Source of the DNA: Thermoplasmatota archaeon | GTDB taxonomy: Archaea > Thermoplasmatota > E2 > DHVEG-1 | NCBI GenBank assembly: GCA_030609445.1 | Contig: JAUWCF010000005.1 | Location: forward strand, 1 to 14,267 | DNA length: 14,267 nucleotides | Reading direction: 5' to 3' | In this document: piece after piece, positions 1-7,884 of the stretch | Numbering within the stretch: the stretch's first letter is position 1 | Layout of the letters: every line of letters begins with the position of its first letter | The notes under the pieces: model-generated | What the model was told of the DNA's origin: nothing | Seen by the model: only the letters and a program-made list of their open reading frames with translations | Database searches by the model: none | Program-made: the position numbers and the translations under genes

Positions 1-207
1 GTTGGCGGACTTATTATCTTTGGTATTGAACTTTATTACATCTATAGCTATATAACAAAAAGAAAGTTTGTTTTAGAAGAAATTAGAACCAATAAACGGT
101 CAGAATTTCTAAAAAAACATAAAGAGTTGAAAGGTACGGTGAAACATCTTCCCTCCAAGTATCAAAAAATGGTAAAAGATAAAGAAAAAGAGTTGAAAAT
201 TAAATAA
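1..207 (+). CDS. C-terminal fragment of an unidentified membrane-anchored protein
   Basis: The frame is open from the first base of the window and ends at TAA 205-207, leaving 68 residues of a gene that begins outside. The first 18 or so residues (VGGLIIFGIELYYIYSYI) are hydrophobic and look like the end of a transmembrane segment. They are followed by a strongly basic, Lys/Glu-rich, probably helical tail of about 48 residues that would be cytoplasmic by the positive-inside rule. I do not recognise the family. The stop lies 6 nt before the TTG start of the trmJ-like gene, so the two are probably co-transcribed. Whether the tail binds nucleic acid or a partner cannot be told from this fragment. 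Confidence 0.7.
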   Translation, partial: VGGLIIFGIELYYIYSYITKRKFVLEEIRTNKRSEFLKKHKELKGTVKHLPSKYQKMVKDKEKELKIK

Positions 208-213
208 AATCAT

Positions 214-945
214 TTGGATGGTGAAAGAAACATCACAAATTTTTATGTTGTTCTTGTAGGACCGAAGTATGGTGGGAATGTTGGTGCTGTGGCAAGAGCA
301 ATGATGAATTTTGATTTTGATAAGCTGTATTTAGTTAATCCCTGTGCACTTGATGACATATGCTATGCACGAGCTATGCATGCAGGAGAAATACTGGATA
401 ATGCAGAGATTTTTTCAACATTTGAAGAGGCCGTAAAAAACATGGACTATCTTGTAGCAACGTCTTCAATACAATATGTAAAAGATAAAAAACATCTGAG
501 AAATCCTGTTTTTTTAAAGGATTTTTCTGAAAAAATATATGAAGTAGACGGAAATGTTGGTCTTGTTTTTGGAAGAGAAGATTATGGTCTTTTTAATGAG
601 GAGATTGCAGCCTGTGATATCATGTTGAGAATACCGACAAGTGAATCGTATCTATCATTGAATCTCTCCCATGCGGTATCTGTTGTGTTATATACGCTTT
701 ATAGTAAAAGAGAATTTACCCCTAAAAAGCGAAGAGATATTGGAAGGGTTGAAAAAGAAAAACTATACGAGTTTTTCTCACTTCTCCTTGAAGAAATCAA
801 TTATCCTGAACATAAAAAAGAAAACACAGAAATTATGTTTAAACGGATAATGGGGCGGGCAATGCCTTCGAAATGGGAGTATCATACGCTCATGGGAGTA
901 TTTGGTAAAGCAATTGAGAACATAAAGAATAAGCCTGAGAAATAA
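214..945 (+). CDS. trmJ: TrmJ-like tRNA (cytidine-2'-O)-methyltransferase, SPOUT (SpoU/TrmH) family
   Basis: The product has 243 residues, close to the usual TrmJ length. The SPOUT trefoil-knot motifs are all present: motif 1 NVGAVARAM (residues 22-30, with the conserved Asn and catalytic-type Arg28), motif 2 LVFGREDYGL (117-126) and motif 3 IPTSESYLSLNLSHAVSV (140-157), which bind S-adenosylmethionine and form the dimer. The C-terminal extension (about 168-243, with RIMGRAMPSKWE) is typical of the TrmJ branch, whose members methylate the ribose of nucleotide 32 in tRNA; the exact target here is inferred. The start is TTG at 214. There is no ATG in this frame upstream of motif 1 and no clear Shine-Dalgarno, but the family N-terminus lies this close to motif 1. 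It follows the partial gene by 6 nt and converges with the next gene, 3 nt away. Confidence 0.88.
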   Translation: MDGERNITNFYVVLVGPKYGGNVGAVARAMMNFDFDKLYLVNPCALDDICYARAMHAGEILDNAEIFSTFEEAVKNMDYLVATSSIQYVKDKKHLRNPVFLKDFSEKIYEVDGNVGLVFGREDYGLFNEEIAACDIMLRIPTSESYLSLNLSHAVSVVLYTLYSKREFTPKKRRDIGRVEKEKLYEFFSLLLEEINYPEHKKENTEIMFKRIMGRAMPSKWEYHTLMGVFGKAIENIKNKPEK

Positions 946-948
946 AGG

Positions 949-1173
949 CTATATTGTTTCTATACTGAAATAGACATTGCTGCCTCTAAGAGCAGCATGA
1001 ACTTTATCTGCAAAAAAAACGAGTTCGTTGACTTCTGCAGTGTTAGTTGGCCAGTCATAGACGAAATCATAGTTTCCTTTTGTTGCCTCAAAACCCATAT
1101 TGAGGAGACTGTCTTTTATCTCTGATGGAAGAGCGCCTTCACTGTTAAACATGATCTTTAGATATGTTTTCAT
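949..1173 (-). CDS. Small conserved-looking archaeal protein of unknown function (74 aa)
   Basis: The frame could begin at ATG 1200, but the better start is the internal ATG 1173-1171 (MKTYLKIMFN), preceded by a strong Shine-Dalgarno GAGGTGG (1185-1179) 5 nt away. This gives 74 residues. Predicted order by eye is strand (KTYLKIMFN), helix (PSEIKDSLLNMG), strand (NYDFVYDW), helix (VNELVFFADKVHAALRG), strand (NVYFSIETI), a small alpha/beta fold. It resembles short uncharacterised proteins of euryarchaea as I recall them, but I cannot name a function. It has no cysteines, signal peptide or membrane segment. It lies downstream of the M50 protease on the same strand, 59 nt away, and could share its transcript or use its own promoter. 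Confidence 0.75.
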   Translation of the reverse strand: MKTYLKIMFNSEGALPSEIKDSLLNMGFEATKGNYDFVYDWPTNTAEVNELVFFADKVHAALRGSNVYFSIETI

Positions 1174-1232
1174 TGTAACCACCTCAAATAGAGAATTCAT
1201 TTGAGCGTATTAAAGATTACGATGCTCTTTTA

Positions 1233-2369
1233 TTAAACAATATTTATTGGATAAGGAATATAACACACTATTAAGATGATAATGGCTATAAAAAACAACA
1301 GTTTTCTTCTCATATCAAGAGGGGTTGCATCATTAAGAGGTGGAGGGTGTTGCATTCCCATCATAAACATAATGATGATCGCAAAGAAAAACCAGCCGGT
1401 AAAAATCATGATCATGACTGCGATCCATCCTGCCCATTTTTGTTTTTCTCCAAGAAACGCCCGGAAGATATGCCCGCCGTCAAGCTGACCTGCAGGGAGA
1501 AGATTAATTGATGTAATAAGAAGTCCTACCCATCCTGCAAATGCAATAAGACTGAGATCTATTGGGGTTCCTAGAGGGATATTCAAAATATATGTAGACA
1601 GATAAGTAAAAAGAATAGACCCGCCAAGTATAATCTCACCAGCTGCTGGCTCCATCAGAGGAGCAGGCTGTGATAACATTAATCCAATTACTGTTACTGG
1701 AACTGCTACGATAAAACCTGCAATAGGGCCAGATATTCCGACATCGAAAAGCGCTTTTCGGTTAGGCATTGGATCCCTGCTGGAAATTAAGGCTCCAAAT
1801 GTCCCTATGTTGAAACTTGGCATGACCGGAGGTATTGGTATGAAAAACGGAAGAGACGTTGCAATACCGTGTTTTTTTGAAGTGAAATAGTGTCCCATCT
1901 CATGAATGAAAAGTATACTCATGAGGGGAAAAGCAAACAAAAGGATGCCGTTAAACAAGTTTTCTGGCATAAAAACATCTATAATACGGGGAATATTCCA
2001 TATATCATTGTAGCCCATGTGAAGAATTGATCCTGTAAGAGAGGTTGTGATTATTGTTGCTATTAAAAGTGAAATATTGATCCATACTGGTTTTTCTTTC
2101 TTCTTTGATTTTCTAATGACATAGATGATGTGTTCTCCTTTTACATAACGAAGCATTGGAATATAGCCTTTATCTGAAAGAGACAATCGTAAAGAATCAA
2201 AATTTTCATCAAGTGCATCTTCATCGATTCTACAGAAAAACGCCATCGTGTGAGCATTATATTTCATGTCGTAGAAAGGAAAACGTTGTCCAACCTCACT
2301 TTTCAACAGTTCTAAATCTGAACGAGGCTCCGAGTCAACTTGATGATAACTGCTCCAATCATTTGGCAT
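1233..2369 (-). CDS. Site-2 protease family integral membrane metalloprotease (peptidase M50)
   Basis: This 378-residue polytopic protein carries both zinc-site signatures of the S2P/M50 family: HEMGH (residues 156-160, two His ligands and the catalytic Glu) and LPAGQLDGGH (291-300, with Asp297 as third ligand). A soluble N-terminal domain of about 95 residues precedes the first membrane segment (about 96-117). Further hydrophobic segments lie near 140-155, 209-232, 248-263, 273-290, 313-337 and 356-373. The family cleaves within membranes, often to release regulators or clear membrane protein remnants; the substrate here is unknown. The HPPPLND stretch (341-347) also occurs in archaeal homologues. 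A TATA box centred 28 nt upstream of the ATG suggests a leaderless transcript, which fits the lack of a Shine-Dalgarno. Confidence 0.93.
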   Translation of the reverse strand: MPNDWSSYHQVDSEPRSDLELLKSEVGQRFPFYDMKYNAHTMAFFCRIDEDALDENFDSLRLSLSDKGYIPMLRYVKGEHIIYVIRKSKKKEKPVWINISLLIATIITTSLTGSILHMGYNDIWNIPRIIDVFMPENLFNGILLFAFPLMSILFIHEMGHYFTSKKHGIATSLPFFIPIPPVMPSFNIGTFGALISSRDPMPNRKALFDVGISGPIAGFIVAVPVTVIGLMLSQPAPLMEPAAGEIILGGSILFTYLSTYILNIPLGTPIDLSLIAFAGWVGLLITSINLLPAGQLDGGHIFRAFLGEKQKWAGWIAVMIMIFTGWFFFAIIIMFMMGMQHPPPLNDATPLDMRRKLLFFIAIIILIVCYIPYPINIV

Positions 2370-2392
2370 TTGTCTGGCGATATCAACTACAT

Positions 2393-2401
2393 ATTATAAA
2401 A
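2393..2401 (-). promoter_or_regulatory. TATA box of the M50 protease gene
   Basis: On the minus strand this reads TTTTATAAT, preceded by a purine-rich CGAAGG that could serve as the TFB recognition element. Its centre is about 28 nt before the protease ATG. With the usual archaeal spacing of about 26-27 nt, transcription would start at or one base before the start codon. Confidence 0.55.
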
Positions 2402-2452
2402 CCTTCGTAAGAGTAATTCTACAGATAAGGTATATGAAATCACGTAATTATT

Positions 2453-2464
2453 TAGTTTAAACTA
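2453..2464. repeat. 12-bp perfect palindrome TAGTTTAAACTA in the divergent intergenic region
   Basis: The palindrome lies between the divergent M50 and OsmC genes, about 84 nt from the former start and 130 nt from the latter. It could be a dimeric repressor site, but AT-rich palindromes of this size also arise by chance. The rest of the 224-nt gap holds TATA-like stretches and no open frame that I can support. Confidence 0.3.
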
Positions 2465-2540
2465 GCAATCAAGATCGGACAAAATAAGAAGTTTTTAATG
2501 TATCCATCCAAAACAGTTGTATAATAGAAAAAATTGATAA

Positions 2541-2548
2541 AATTATAC
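2541..2548 (+). promoter_or_regulatory. Possible TATA box of the OsmC-like gene
   Basis: AATTATAC is centred about 50 nt before the chosen ATG (2594). It would place the transcript start near 2571, giving a short leader that contains the GGAG ribosome-binding site at 2581-2584. Other AT-rich stretches nearby (for example 2564-2580) could serve instead. Confidence 0.3.
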
Positions 2549-2593
2549 TGCATGTCCCAGGTAATATTAAAAATATAATTGGAGAATCAACGT

Positions 2594-2998
2594 ATGGATA
2601 TGAAGATTATTTTTCCGGGTGGTAAAAAAGTAGATGCAGACTACAAAGGCTTTACAATCAAAACAGATCAACCCATTCGTGAAGGAGGTAAAGGAGGCGA
2701 AGGATCTGCTCCGGAACCGTTCTCATTATTTATTGCATCAATTGGCACATGCATAGGAGTCTATGTTCTCAGTTTTTGTCAAAAACGAAATATTCCAACA
2801 GACAACATATCTCTCCTTTTGAAACTAGAAAAAAACAAAGAAACACATATGATAGAAAAAATATCTATTGAAATACAGGTTCCAGAAGATTTTCCAGAAA
2901 ACTACAAAAAAGCTATTGTAAAAACAGCAAGTCTTTGTGCAGTAAAAAAACATTTGGATAATCCACCAGAAATCGATATCAGTGTAATAAAAAAATAG
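2594..2998 (+). CDS. OsmC/Ohr-family protein
   Basis: The product has 134 residues. After an N-terminal strand region rich in Gly/Lys (FPGGKK, YKGF) comes the family core SAPEPFSLFIASIGTC (38-53), a helix with a second cysteine (LSFC, Cys62), and a late TASLCAVKKHL (111-121, Cys115). Cys53 and Cys115 occupy the positions of the redox cysteine pair used by OsmC/Ohr enzymes to reduce organic hydroperoxides; Cys62 is extra. Archaeal members are poorly characterised, so a peroxidase role is an inference. The start is ATG 2594, 9 nt after GGAG (2581-2584). An upstream TTG (2579) would overlap that site and is less likely. The purA start follows 49 nt downstream on the same strand. Confidence 0.85.
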   Translation: MDMKIIFPGGKKVDADYKGFTIKTDQPIREGGKGGEGSAPEPFSLFIASIGTCIGVYVLSFCQKRNIPTDNISLLLKLEKNKETHMIEKISIEIQVPEDFPENYKKAIVKTASLCAVKKHLDNPPEIDISVIKK

Positions 2999-3047
2999 TC
3001 ACCATCTTTATGTACATCATTTCTATTGACATTTGAGTGGTAATAAG

Positions 3048-4313
3048 ATGACGGTGGCATTAATTATTGGGACACAATGGGGCGATGAAGGCAAAGGCAA
3101 AGTTGTTGATTATTTTTCAAAAAATGCAGATTATGTCGTCCGGTTCCAGGGGGGCAATAATGCCGGGCATACTATAAAAGTTGGTGAAGAAGTCTATAAG
3201 CTTCATATAACTCCTTCTGGTGTGATTCAGGGGAAAACTGGAGTTATTGGAAATGGCGTTGTTATTGACCCTGAAATTTTAATTGGTGAAATTGAAAATC
3301 TCACAAAACGAGGGATAAAACCAAAACTCCTCATCAGCGATCGCGCAAATATTATCATGCCGTATCATAAAATACTTGACGGCGCCGAGGAGCAACTTCT
3401 TGGTGATAAAAAAATAGGTACAACTAAACGTGGTATTGGTCCATGTTATAGCGATAAAATTTCAAGAAATGGCATCCGAGCAACAGATCTCACTGATAAA
3501 AAAACATTAAACAAACTTCTTGAAAGAATAATTCCCGTTAAACAAAAAATTATTGATATCTACGGTATAGATCATACAATTAATAAAGAAAAAATCCTCG
3601 ATGTCTATAGTAACTATGGCCAGCGATTAAAAGACTTTATCACCACAACTCATATTGAACTGAACAAAGCCATACAAAACGGTAAAGACATCATTTTTGA
3701 AGGAGCACAGGGAACAATGCTTGATGTTGATTATGGAACATATCCCTATACGACATCATCACATACCATTGCAGGTGGATCTACTATAGGTGCGGGTATT
3801 GGTCCAAAACACATCGAAAGCATCATAGGAATAGTAAAAGCATATACAACAAGAGTTGGAGAAGGACCATTGCCTACAGAGTTATTTGATAAAACAGGTG
3901 AATATCTACAGCAAAAAGGACATGAGTTTGGTACTACAACAAGTAGACCGAGACGATGTGGTTGGCTTGATCTTGTTGTTTTACGACACTCAACTATGAT
4001 ATCAGGTGTTACACAACTTGCGATTACAAAACTTGATGTATTAAACGGGCTTAAACAAGTAAAAATATGTACGAAATATCAACTGAATGATAGAAAAATA
4101 GATTTCTTCCCTGCAAATATTGAAGATGTAAAGAAATGTAAACCAATCTATAAAGAATTTGAAGGATGGGGAGAAATGGATAAAGACGCAGAAAAAATTT
4201 CAGATCTACCAAAAGAAGCACAAAAATATCTAAAGTTTATTGAAAAAGAGCTGCAAATACCTATTACACTCATTTCTATTGGTCCTGGAAGAACAGAAAC
4301 AATAGAAGTTTAG
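3048..4313 (+). CDS. purA: Adenylosuccinate synthetase
   Basis: The 421-residue enzyme joins IMP and aspartate, using GTP, to give adenylosuccinate, the first committed step to AMP. The P-loop-like GTQWGDEGKGK spans residues 8-18, and Asp13 and His41 (in NNAGHT) fall at exactly the positions of the catalytic pair in the Escherichia coli enzyme. GTTKRGIGP, the GAQGTMLDVDYGTYPYTTSS stretch and TTTSRPRRCGW are further family blocks. The start is ATG 3048; a TTG at 3033 would add five residues before the conserved N-terminus and is not needed. The stop overlaps by four bases the end of pcc1 on the other strand, so the two transcripts converge. Confidence 0.97.
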   Translation: MTVALIIGTQWGDEGKGKVVDYFSKNADYVVRFQGGNNAGHTIKVGEEVYKLHITPSGVIQGKTGVIGNGVVIDPEILIGEIENLTKRGIKPKLLISDRANIIMPYHKILDGAEEQLLGDKKIGTTKRGIGPCYSDKISRNGIRATDLTDKKTLNKLLERIIPVKQKIIDIYGIDHTINKEKILDVYSNYGQRLKDFITTTHIELNKAIQNGKDIIFEGAQGTMLDVDYGTYPYTTSSHTIAGGSTIGAGIGPKHIESIIGIVKAYTTRVGEGPLPTELFDKTGEYLQQKGHEFGTTTSRPRRCGWLDLVVLRHSTMISGVTQLAITKLDVLNGLKQVKICTKYQLNDRKIDFFPANIEDVKKCKPIYKEFEGWGEMDKDAEKISDLPKEAQKYLKFIEKELQIPITLISIGPGRTETIEV

Positions 4314-4549
4314 ATGAGCTGTTTGACAGAGATAGCTGTATTGATCCAGCGTAGATAGGAATTACATGCCGCTCTAAGGGAACTTATATCATTTGACTGA
4401 ATATTCAACAAAAGTGTGTTATCTGAATGAGTTATTTCGACATTTGTCTTTGGGATTTTTTGTTTTAGCTCTGGAGAAAGTGATGCAGCAATAAGTGCTG
4501 CTTCAGGGGGTGAATCAAAATAGAAATTAAATGAGGCTTTTTTCTTCAT
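4310..4549 (-). CDS. pcc1: KEOPS complex subunit Pcc1
   Basis: The 79-residue product matches the small Pcc1/CTAG-like fold: strand, helix with PEAALIAASLSPEL (residues 15-28), two strands, and a C-terminal helix SSLRAACNSYLRWIN (56-70). Pcc1 is the dimerisation subunit of KEOPS, which makes t6A at position 37 of ANN-decoding tRNAs together with Kae1, Bud32 and Cgi121. Those partners are not in this window. It is the last gene of the exosome superoperon. Its ATG overlaps the rpoP stop (ATGA, 4549-4546), indicating translational coupling. Its TAA overlaps the purA stop on the opposite strand. Confidence 0.87.
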   Translation of the reverse strand: MKKKASFNFYFDSPPEAALIAASLSPELKQKIPKTNVEITHSDNTLLLNIQSNDISSLRAACNSYLRWINTAISVKQLI

Positions 4550-4686
4550 TTTGTCGGAATGTGTTTAGCAACAGTCGGCCGATCTTTATAAAACACCTTG
4601 CTACCACAATACGGACATTGCATACCAATATTTTTCACGTCGAATTGAACAGATTTTTTACATATTCCACATTTATATTGAGTCAT
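4546..4686 (-). CDS. rpoP: DNA-directed RNA polymerase subunit P
   Basis: This short frame encodes 46 residues beginning MTQYKCGICKKSVQFD and ending AKHIPTK. It has the RpoP zinc ribbon C6-x2-C9 and C24-x2-C27 (CPYCGSK) followed by the RPT motif at 36-38. RpoP is the archaeal counterpart of eukaryotic Rpb12 and sits in the Rpb3/10/11/12-like assembly platform of the polymerase. The gene begins 6 nt after the rpl37ae stop and its TGA overlaps the pcc1 ATG. The position between L37Ae and Pcc1 is the usual one in archaeal exosome operons, which supports the call despite the small size. Confidence 0.93.
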   Translation of the reverse strand: MTQYKCGICKKSVQFDVKNIGMQCPYCGSKVFYKDRPTVAKHIPTK

Positions 4687-4692
4687 GTAACA

Positions 4693-4971
4693 TCACTCAG
4701 AAACAGATTTCATACCTGCTTTTAATGTCTTATCAACATCAATACCTTGTGCAGTTTTTGGTAGATATGCACCACCTGCAAAGGTGTTTCCACATTTTCT
4801 ACACATCCAAATGCCTGTTCCACTGCGTTTCACTGCCTTCTGACCGCATTGCGGGCAGGTATGTTTTTTCTTCTGCTGAATTTCTACATCTCGCACTCTC
4901 GTCCGAGCTCGTACTCCATATCTAGCTTGAAAGCGGCCAGCCGGACCTACTTTTTTTGTTCTTTTCGCCAT
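4693..4971 (-). CDS. rpl37ae: Large ribosomal subunit protein eL43 (L37Ae)
   Basis: The 92-residue product begins [19 protein letters not shown], the typical L37Ae N-terminus, and has a zinc ribbon with cysteines at 39, 42, 57 and 60 (CPQC and CRKC). The C-terminal segment [10 protein letters not shown] is also family-typical. It is a structural component of the 50S subunit shared by archaea and eukaryotes. The ATG follows the rrp42 stop after a single base, so translation is probably coupled. It is flanked by rrp42 and rpoP as in many archaea. Confidence 0.96.
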   Translation of the reverse strand: MAKRTKKVGPAGRFQARYGVRARTRVRDVEIQQKKKHTCPQCGQKAVKRSGTGIWMCRKCGNTFAGGAYLPKTAQGIDVDKTLKAGMKSVSE

Positions 4972-4972
4972 T

Positions 4973-5755
4973 TTATTTCCCTATATTTTCATACAATTGT
5001 TTGCGTATTTCACGCCCGTTATCAATAGATGCTTTTATAACTTTTTGTATCTCTTCTCTAGTAAAACTACCGTTTAATCCTTTCTGCATCGCACGTATAT
5101 CACCATTTGTATCAGTTGCAACAGTAAGTCTTGCATCAGCTATTTCTTCCTCATCAAGAGAAGGATCAATAGCAACAACATTATTAAACTTCACAGAAGT
5201 ACATGAGATCGGAGGTTCTTTGAGAGGCAATGGGTAGTCATCACCGAGTTCAAAACGTTTGGCAGGAACCTTTGCAGTAGAAAGTGCCGCTAGAGCTGCA
5301 AGAGATGCAGCATCAAACAAGTTACCATCATAATCAAGGATATGCAGATCAATAAAGACAATCCAGACTTTCTCCCCGGGTTCAATACAGAGCTTATCTA
5401 ATTCAATAACTTCAGATTCTCGTACACCACGATCAACCACTCTTGCTAGCTCGATTGCATTCGCTCGTGGAGGACCTGATTCAAAATCAGGAGACGCCAG
5501 AGGGATCAGCTCTGCAGCTGTCGTCATAACACCAGAGTCAGGTGAATCAGAATATGGCTCACCAACATCCATTTTTATCCCTGCCATAACCTGAGTGTTA
5601 CCGATTTTAACCCGTGCAGAACCTTCTGCTTTACTGACAACACCGGTTTCAATTTCTATCTTTCTATATTCACCAAAATTTCTTCCATCAACACGTTTTC
5701 CTTGCTCTGCAAGTTTACAGATATGATCACGTTTAATAATTGGTACAACAGTCAT
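4973..5755 (-). CDS. rrp42: Exosome complex component Rrp42
   Basis: This 260-residue RNase PH-fold protein carries [12 protein letters not shown] near the N-terminus (20-31), [13 protein letters not shown] (63-75), the Rrp42-typical [15 protein letters not shown] (105-119) and [18 protein letters not shown] (136-153). Rrp42 is the catalytically inert partner of Rrp41. The two alternate in the hexameric ring of the archaeal exosome and both contribute RNA-binding residues, while the phosphorolytic site is in Rrp41. The rrp42 ATG overlaps the rrp41 TAA by one base (TAATG), matching the equal stoichiometry of the pair. Confidence 0.96.
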   Translation of the reverse strand: MTVVPIIKRDHICKLAEQGKRVDGRNFGEYRKIEIETGVVSKAEGSARVKIGNTQVMAGIKMDVGEPYSDSPDSGVMTTAAELIPLASPDFESGPPRANAIELARVVDRGVRESEVIELDKLCIEPGEKVWIVFIDLHILDYDGNLFDAASLAALAALSTAKVPAKRFELGDDYPLPLKEPPISCTSVKFNNVVAIDPSLDEEEIADARLTVATDTNGDIRAMQKGLNGSFTREEIQKVIKASIDNGREIRKQLYENIGK

Positions 5756-6483
5756 TATTCCGCCTCCGATGCAGATTGATATTTATCAAGTATTGCCTTT
5801 TTTTGAATCTCAGAAACCACATGACATCCATTCACTGCAAGATCAAATGCTTTATTGAACTCATCAAGTGTTAAATGTCCATCCATCTGAAGAAGAATGA
5901 CCTCATCGGTTCGTGGAGAAATCGCAACTGGCAGATCTGCATCACCAAAGTTGTCTTCCTCTTTCCCAAGATCTGCAACCACATGACCATCTATTTTCCC
6001 AGCAGCACAAGATACGGGAATATCAGTCATTGGAATACCTGCATCAGCAAGAGCAACACCTGCAGCGGTAAGACCCGCACATCTTGTCCCTGCTTCAGCA
6101 TCAAGCACCTCAATGTTTACATCAATGGCAGCTCTTGGAAACTGCTCAGTAAGGATAACCTTTTCAAGAGCTTCTGAAATCACTTTAGAAATCTCCCTAC
6201 TTCTTCTATCTGGACCAGGTCGTTTCCGATCCTCTACACTAAATGCAGCCATATTGTATTTCGCGTTCACAATAGCTCTCAATGGATTCTGGCTATGTCT
6301 TGGAATTGCCTCTCGCGGGCCATAAACGGCGACAAGAACCTTATTGCCACCCCATTCCAAATAACAAGACCCATCTGCTCTATGTAGTACTCCTGCCTCA
6401 ATTTTTATTGGTCGTAAATCTTCAGGACCTCGTCCATCTAATCTTTTACCATTGCTGTCAATCAATTCAATATCTGATTTCAT
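5755..6483 (-). CDS. rrp41: Exosome complex exonuclease Rrp41 (catalytic RNase PH subunit)
   Basis: The 242-residue protein is the active subunit of the archaeal exosome, degrading RNA 3' to 5' by phosphorolysis and able to add tails in reverse. [14 protein letters not shown] (13-26) is the family N-terminus. RRSREIS (93-99) and [12 protein letters not shown] (131-142) are RNA/phosphate-site blocks. [14 protein letters not shown] (175-188) carries the conserved catalytic aspartates, Asp177 and Asp183, six residues apart as in characterised Rrp41 proteins. The ATG abuts the rrp4 TAA with no gap. The gene order rrp4-rrp41-rrp42 mirrors the physical complex. Confidence 0.97.
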   Translation of the reverse strand: MKSDIELIDSNGKRLDGRGPEDLRPIKIEAGVLHRADGSCYLEWGGNKVLVAVYGPREAIPRHSQNPLRAIVNAKYNMAAFSVEDRKRPGPDRRSREISKVISEALEKVILTEQFPRAAIDVNIEVLDAEAGTRCAGLTAAGVALADAGIPMTDIPVSCAAGKIDGHVVADLGKEEDNFGDADLPVAISPRTDEVILLQMDGHLTLDEFNKAFDLAVNGCHVVSEIQKKAILDKYQSASEAE

Positions 6484-7164
6484 TTATCGCACATCCTTTG
6501 CATCTTTTTTTAACATTTCTTCTATTCTATTAGTTAGCCCAAAAGTGGTAGACTCATCTTCTATTTTATAGATGGTCTGAAGCACTTTTTCAATGCTTTC
6601 TGTATCTCCATCAACCCAAATTCTTCCATTCTGACCGACAAAGATACGGCAGCGGATATATTTCTTTATGAGGGAAAGCATAGATCCTTTTTTCCCAATA
6701 ATTCTTGGTACTCGGGAAGGTTCCACATCGATTATGTGGCCGCCTTTGATTTTATACAAACTACGTTCGTTAAGAGTAATCTGCAGTTTCTTAGATTCAT
6801 CAACAGAGAGAATCTTTGCCATTATGCAATCACCATGGTTTAAATATCTTTCGGTATCGCCAAAATCAACTCTCCATGGTACTTCATTTTGGTGCAACAA
6901 CGCAGGTGATGATGCATTAATATCAACAAGCCAACCTGAACCTAACGCCTCTTCAACAACACCTATAATAAAATCTCCTACGGTTGGATCATAACGGCCT
7001 TTTAAAGGAACAATGTTAATGTAACGTTCGTTTTCGTTTAAAACACCTAATATTCCTGAGTAGATTTTACCGTTTTCAACAAATGTACCCCGACCGGCAC
7101 TTTTGGATTTTATATCACCTAAAACCTGACTAGGGATAACAATTTTACGTTTTTCTTTCTGCAT
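6484..7164 (-). CDS. rrp4: Exosome complex RNA-binding cap subunit Rrp4
   Basis: The 226-residue protein has the three-part Rrp4 layout: an N-terminal strand domain (about 1-55, with VIPSQVLGD and GRGTF), an S1 domain (about 60-133, PTVGDFIIGVV through LQITLNERSLYK) and a KH domain (about 142-203) with the GxxG loop IIGKKGSM (155-162). Three cap subunits sit on the Rrp41/Rrp42 ring and feed RNA into the pore. The start ATG lies 22 nt after the SBDS stop, with a GAGG element upstream. A DnaG- or Csl4-type cap gene is not in this window. Confidence 0.96.
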   Translation of the reverse strand: MQKEKRKIVIPSQVLGDIKSKSAGRGTFVENGKIYSGILGVLNENERYINIVPLKGRYDPTVGDFIIGVVEEALGSGWLVDINASSPALLHQNEVPWRVDFGDTERYLNHGDCIMAKILSVDESKKLQITLNERSLYKIKGGHIIDVEPSRVPRIIGKKGSMLSLIKKYIRCRIFVGQNGRIWVDGDTESIEKVLQTIYKIEDESTTFGLTNRIEEMLKKDAKDVR

Positions 7165-7186
7165 AAAATAACAAGCCTCTAAACTA

Positions 7187-7882
7187 TCACTTCAAAATCC
7201 TGGTTTCTACATTACCTTTTGTAACATCATTTAATTTATCGTAAAAATCTGTTTGCATACCCGCTGGAATTCTAATAATACCAACCCATGAACCATCAGA
7301 CTGCCAGTCTTCTCGTTCAAGAACCCCGAAATTACGAGCAATGCCATATGCTTTTCCTATATATTGAGAAGAGATTTTTACAGAAATTTTCACCTGCTCC
7401 ATTGCAATAGGAACAATCGGTCGTAAAGCCTCAACGACAAGCTTTACTTGATCGTCAACAGGTTTAAACGGGTCGATATGAACCCCCGCCTCCTCAATAG
7501 CAAGCTCGATTCTTTGACGCGGGTGAGGCGTTTTTGTCTGTGGATCCATAGCATTTTTAACGATGATATCAACAATACGTTTTCTTTTCTGCTCCTGCAT
7601 CTCATGCCTTTGTTCTGTAGTGAGCTGTATATCGCCCTTTAAAATGATTTCTTTAACAATTGTCTCAACATCATCCGTACCAAAAACTTTCTCAAGGGAT
7701 TCCTGAGAAGCATGAGTACCTTTTTTGGAGTCTTTAAAGATAACATCTATTGCAAGAGATGAAAGAACATCTACTTCTTTTCCTTCAATTAGACGTTCTG
7801 CTGCACGAGGATCCACAAGTATTTCAAAGTGATCCTCTCCTTTGTGTAATCGTGCAATAACTGCTTCATCAAGACTTACCAA
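7187..7882 (-). CDS. SBDS family ribosome maturation protein (Sdo1 homologue)
   Basis: The 231-residue product aligns by eye over the whole SBDS family: an N-terminal FYSH domain (about 1-90, with VIARLHKGEDHFEILVDP and the SQESLEKVFGT segment), a central helical domain with the conserved HPRQRIELAIEEAG (120-133), and a ferredoxin-like C-terminal domain (about 165-231). In eukaryotes SBDS helps release the anti-association factor eIF6 from 60S subunits; archaea also have aIF6, so a similar role is inferred. The start is TTG at 7882, supported by a Shine-Dalgarno GGAGG 9 nt upstream inside the end of psmA. It lies only 2 nt after the psmA stop. The neighbourhood is the standard exosome operon. 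Confidence 0.95.
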   Translation of the reverse strand: MVSLDEAVIARLHKGEDHFEILVDPRAAERLIEGKEVDVLSSLAIDVIFKDSKKGTHASQESLEKVFGTDDVETIVKEIILKGDIQLTTEQRHEMQEQKRKRIVDIIVKNAMDPQTKTPHPRQRIELAIEEAGVHIDPFKPVDDQVKLVVEALRPIVPIAMEQVKISVKISSQYIGKAYGIARNFGVLEREDWQSDGSWVGIIRIPAGMQTDFYDKLNDVTKGNVETRILK

Positions 7883-7884
7883 AA

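Noticed and set aside
5875..6533. Plus-strand open frames opposite rrp41 and rrp4
   Set aside because: They are shadows of the conserved exosome genes, without ribosome-binding sites or recognisable motifs.
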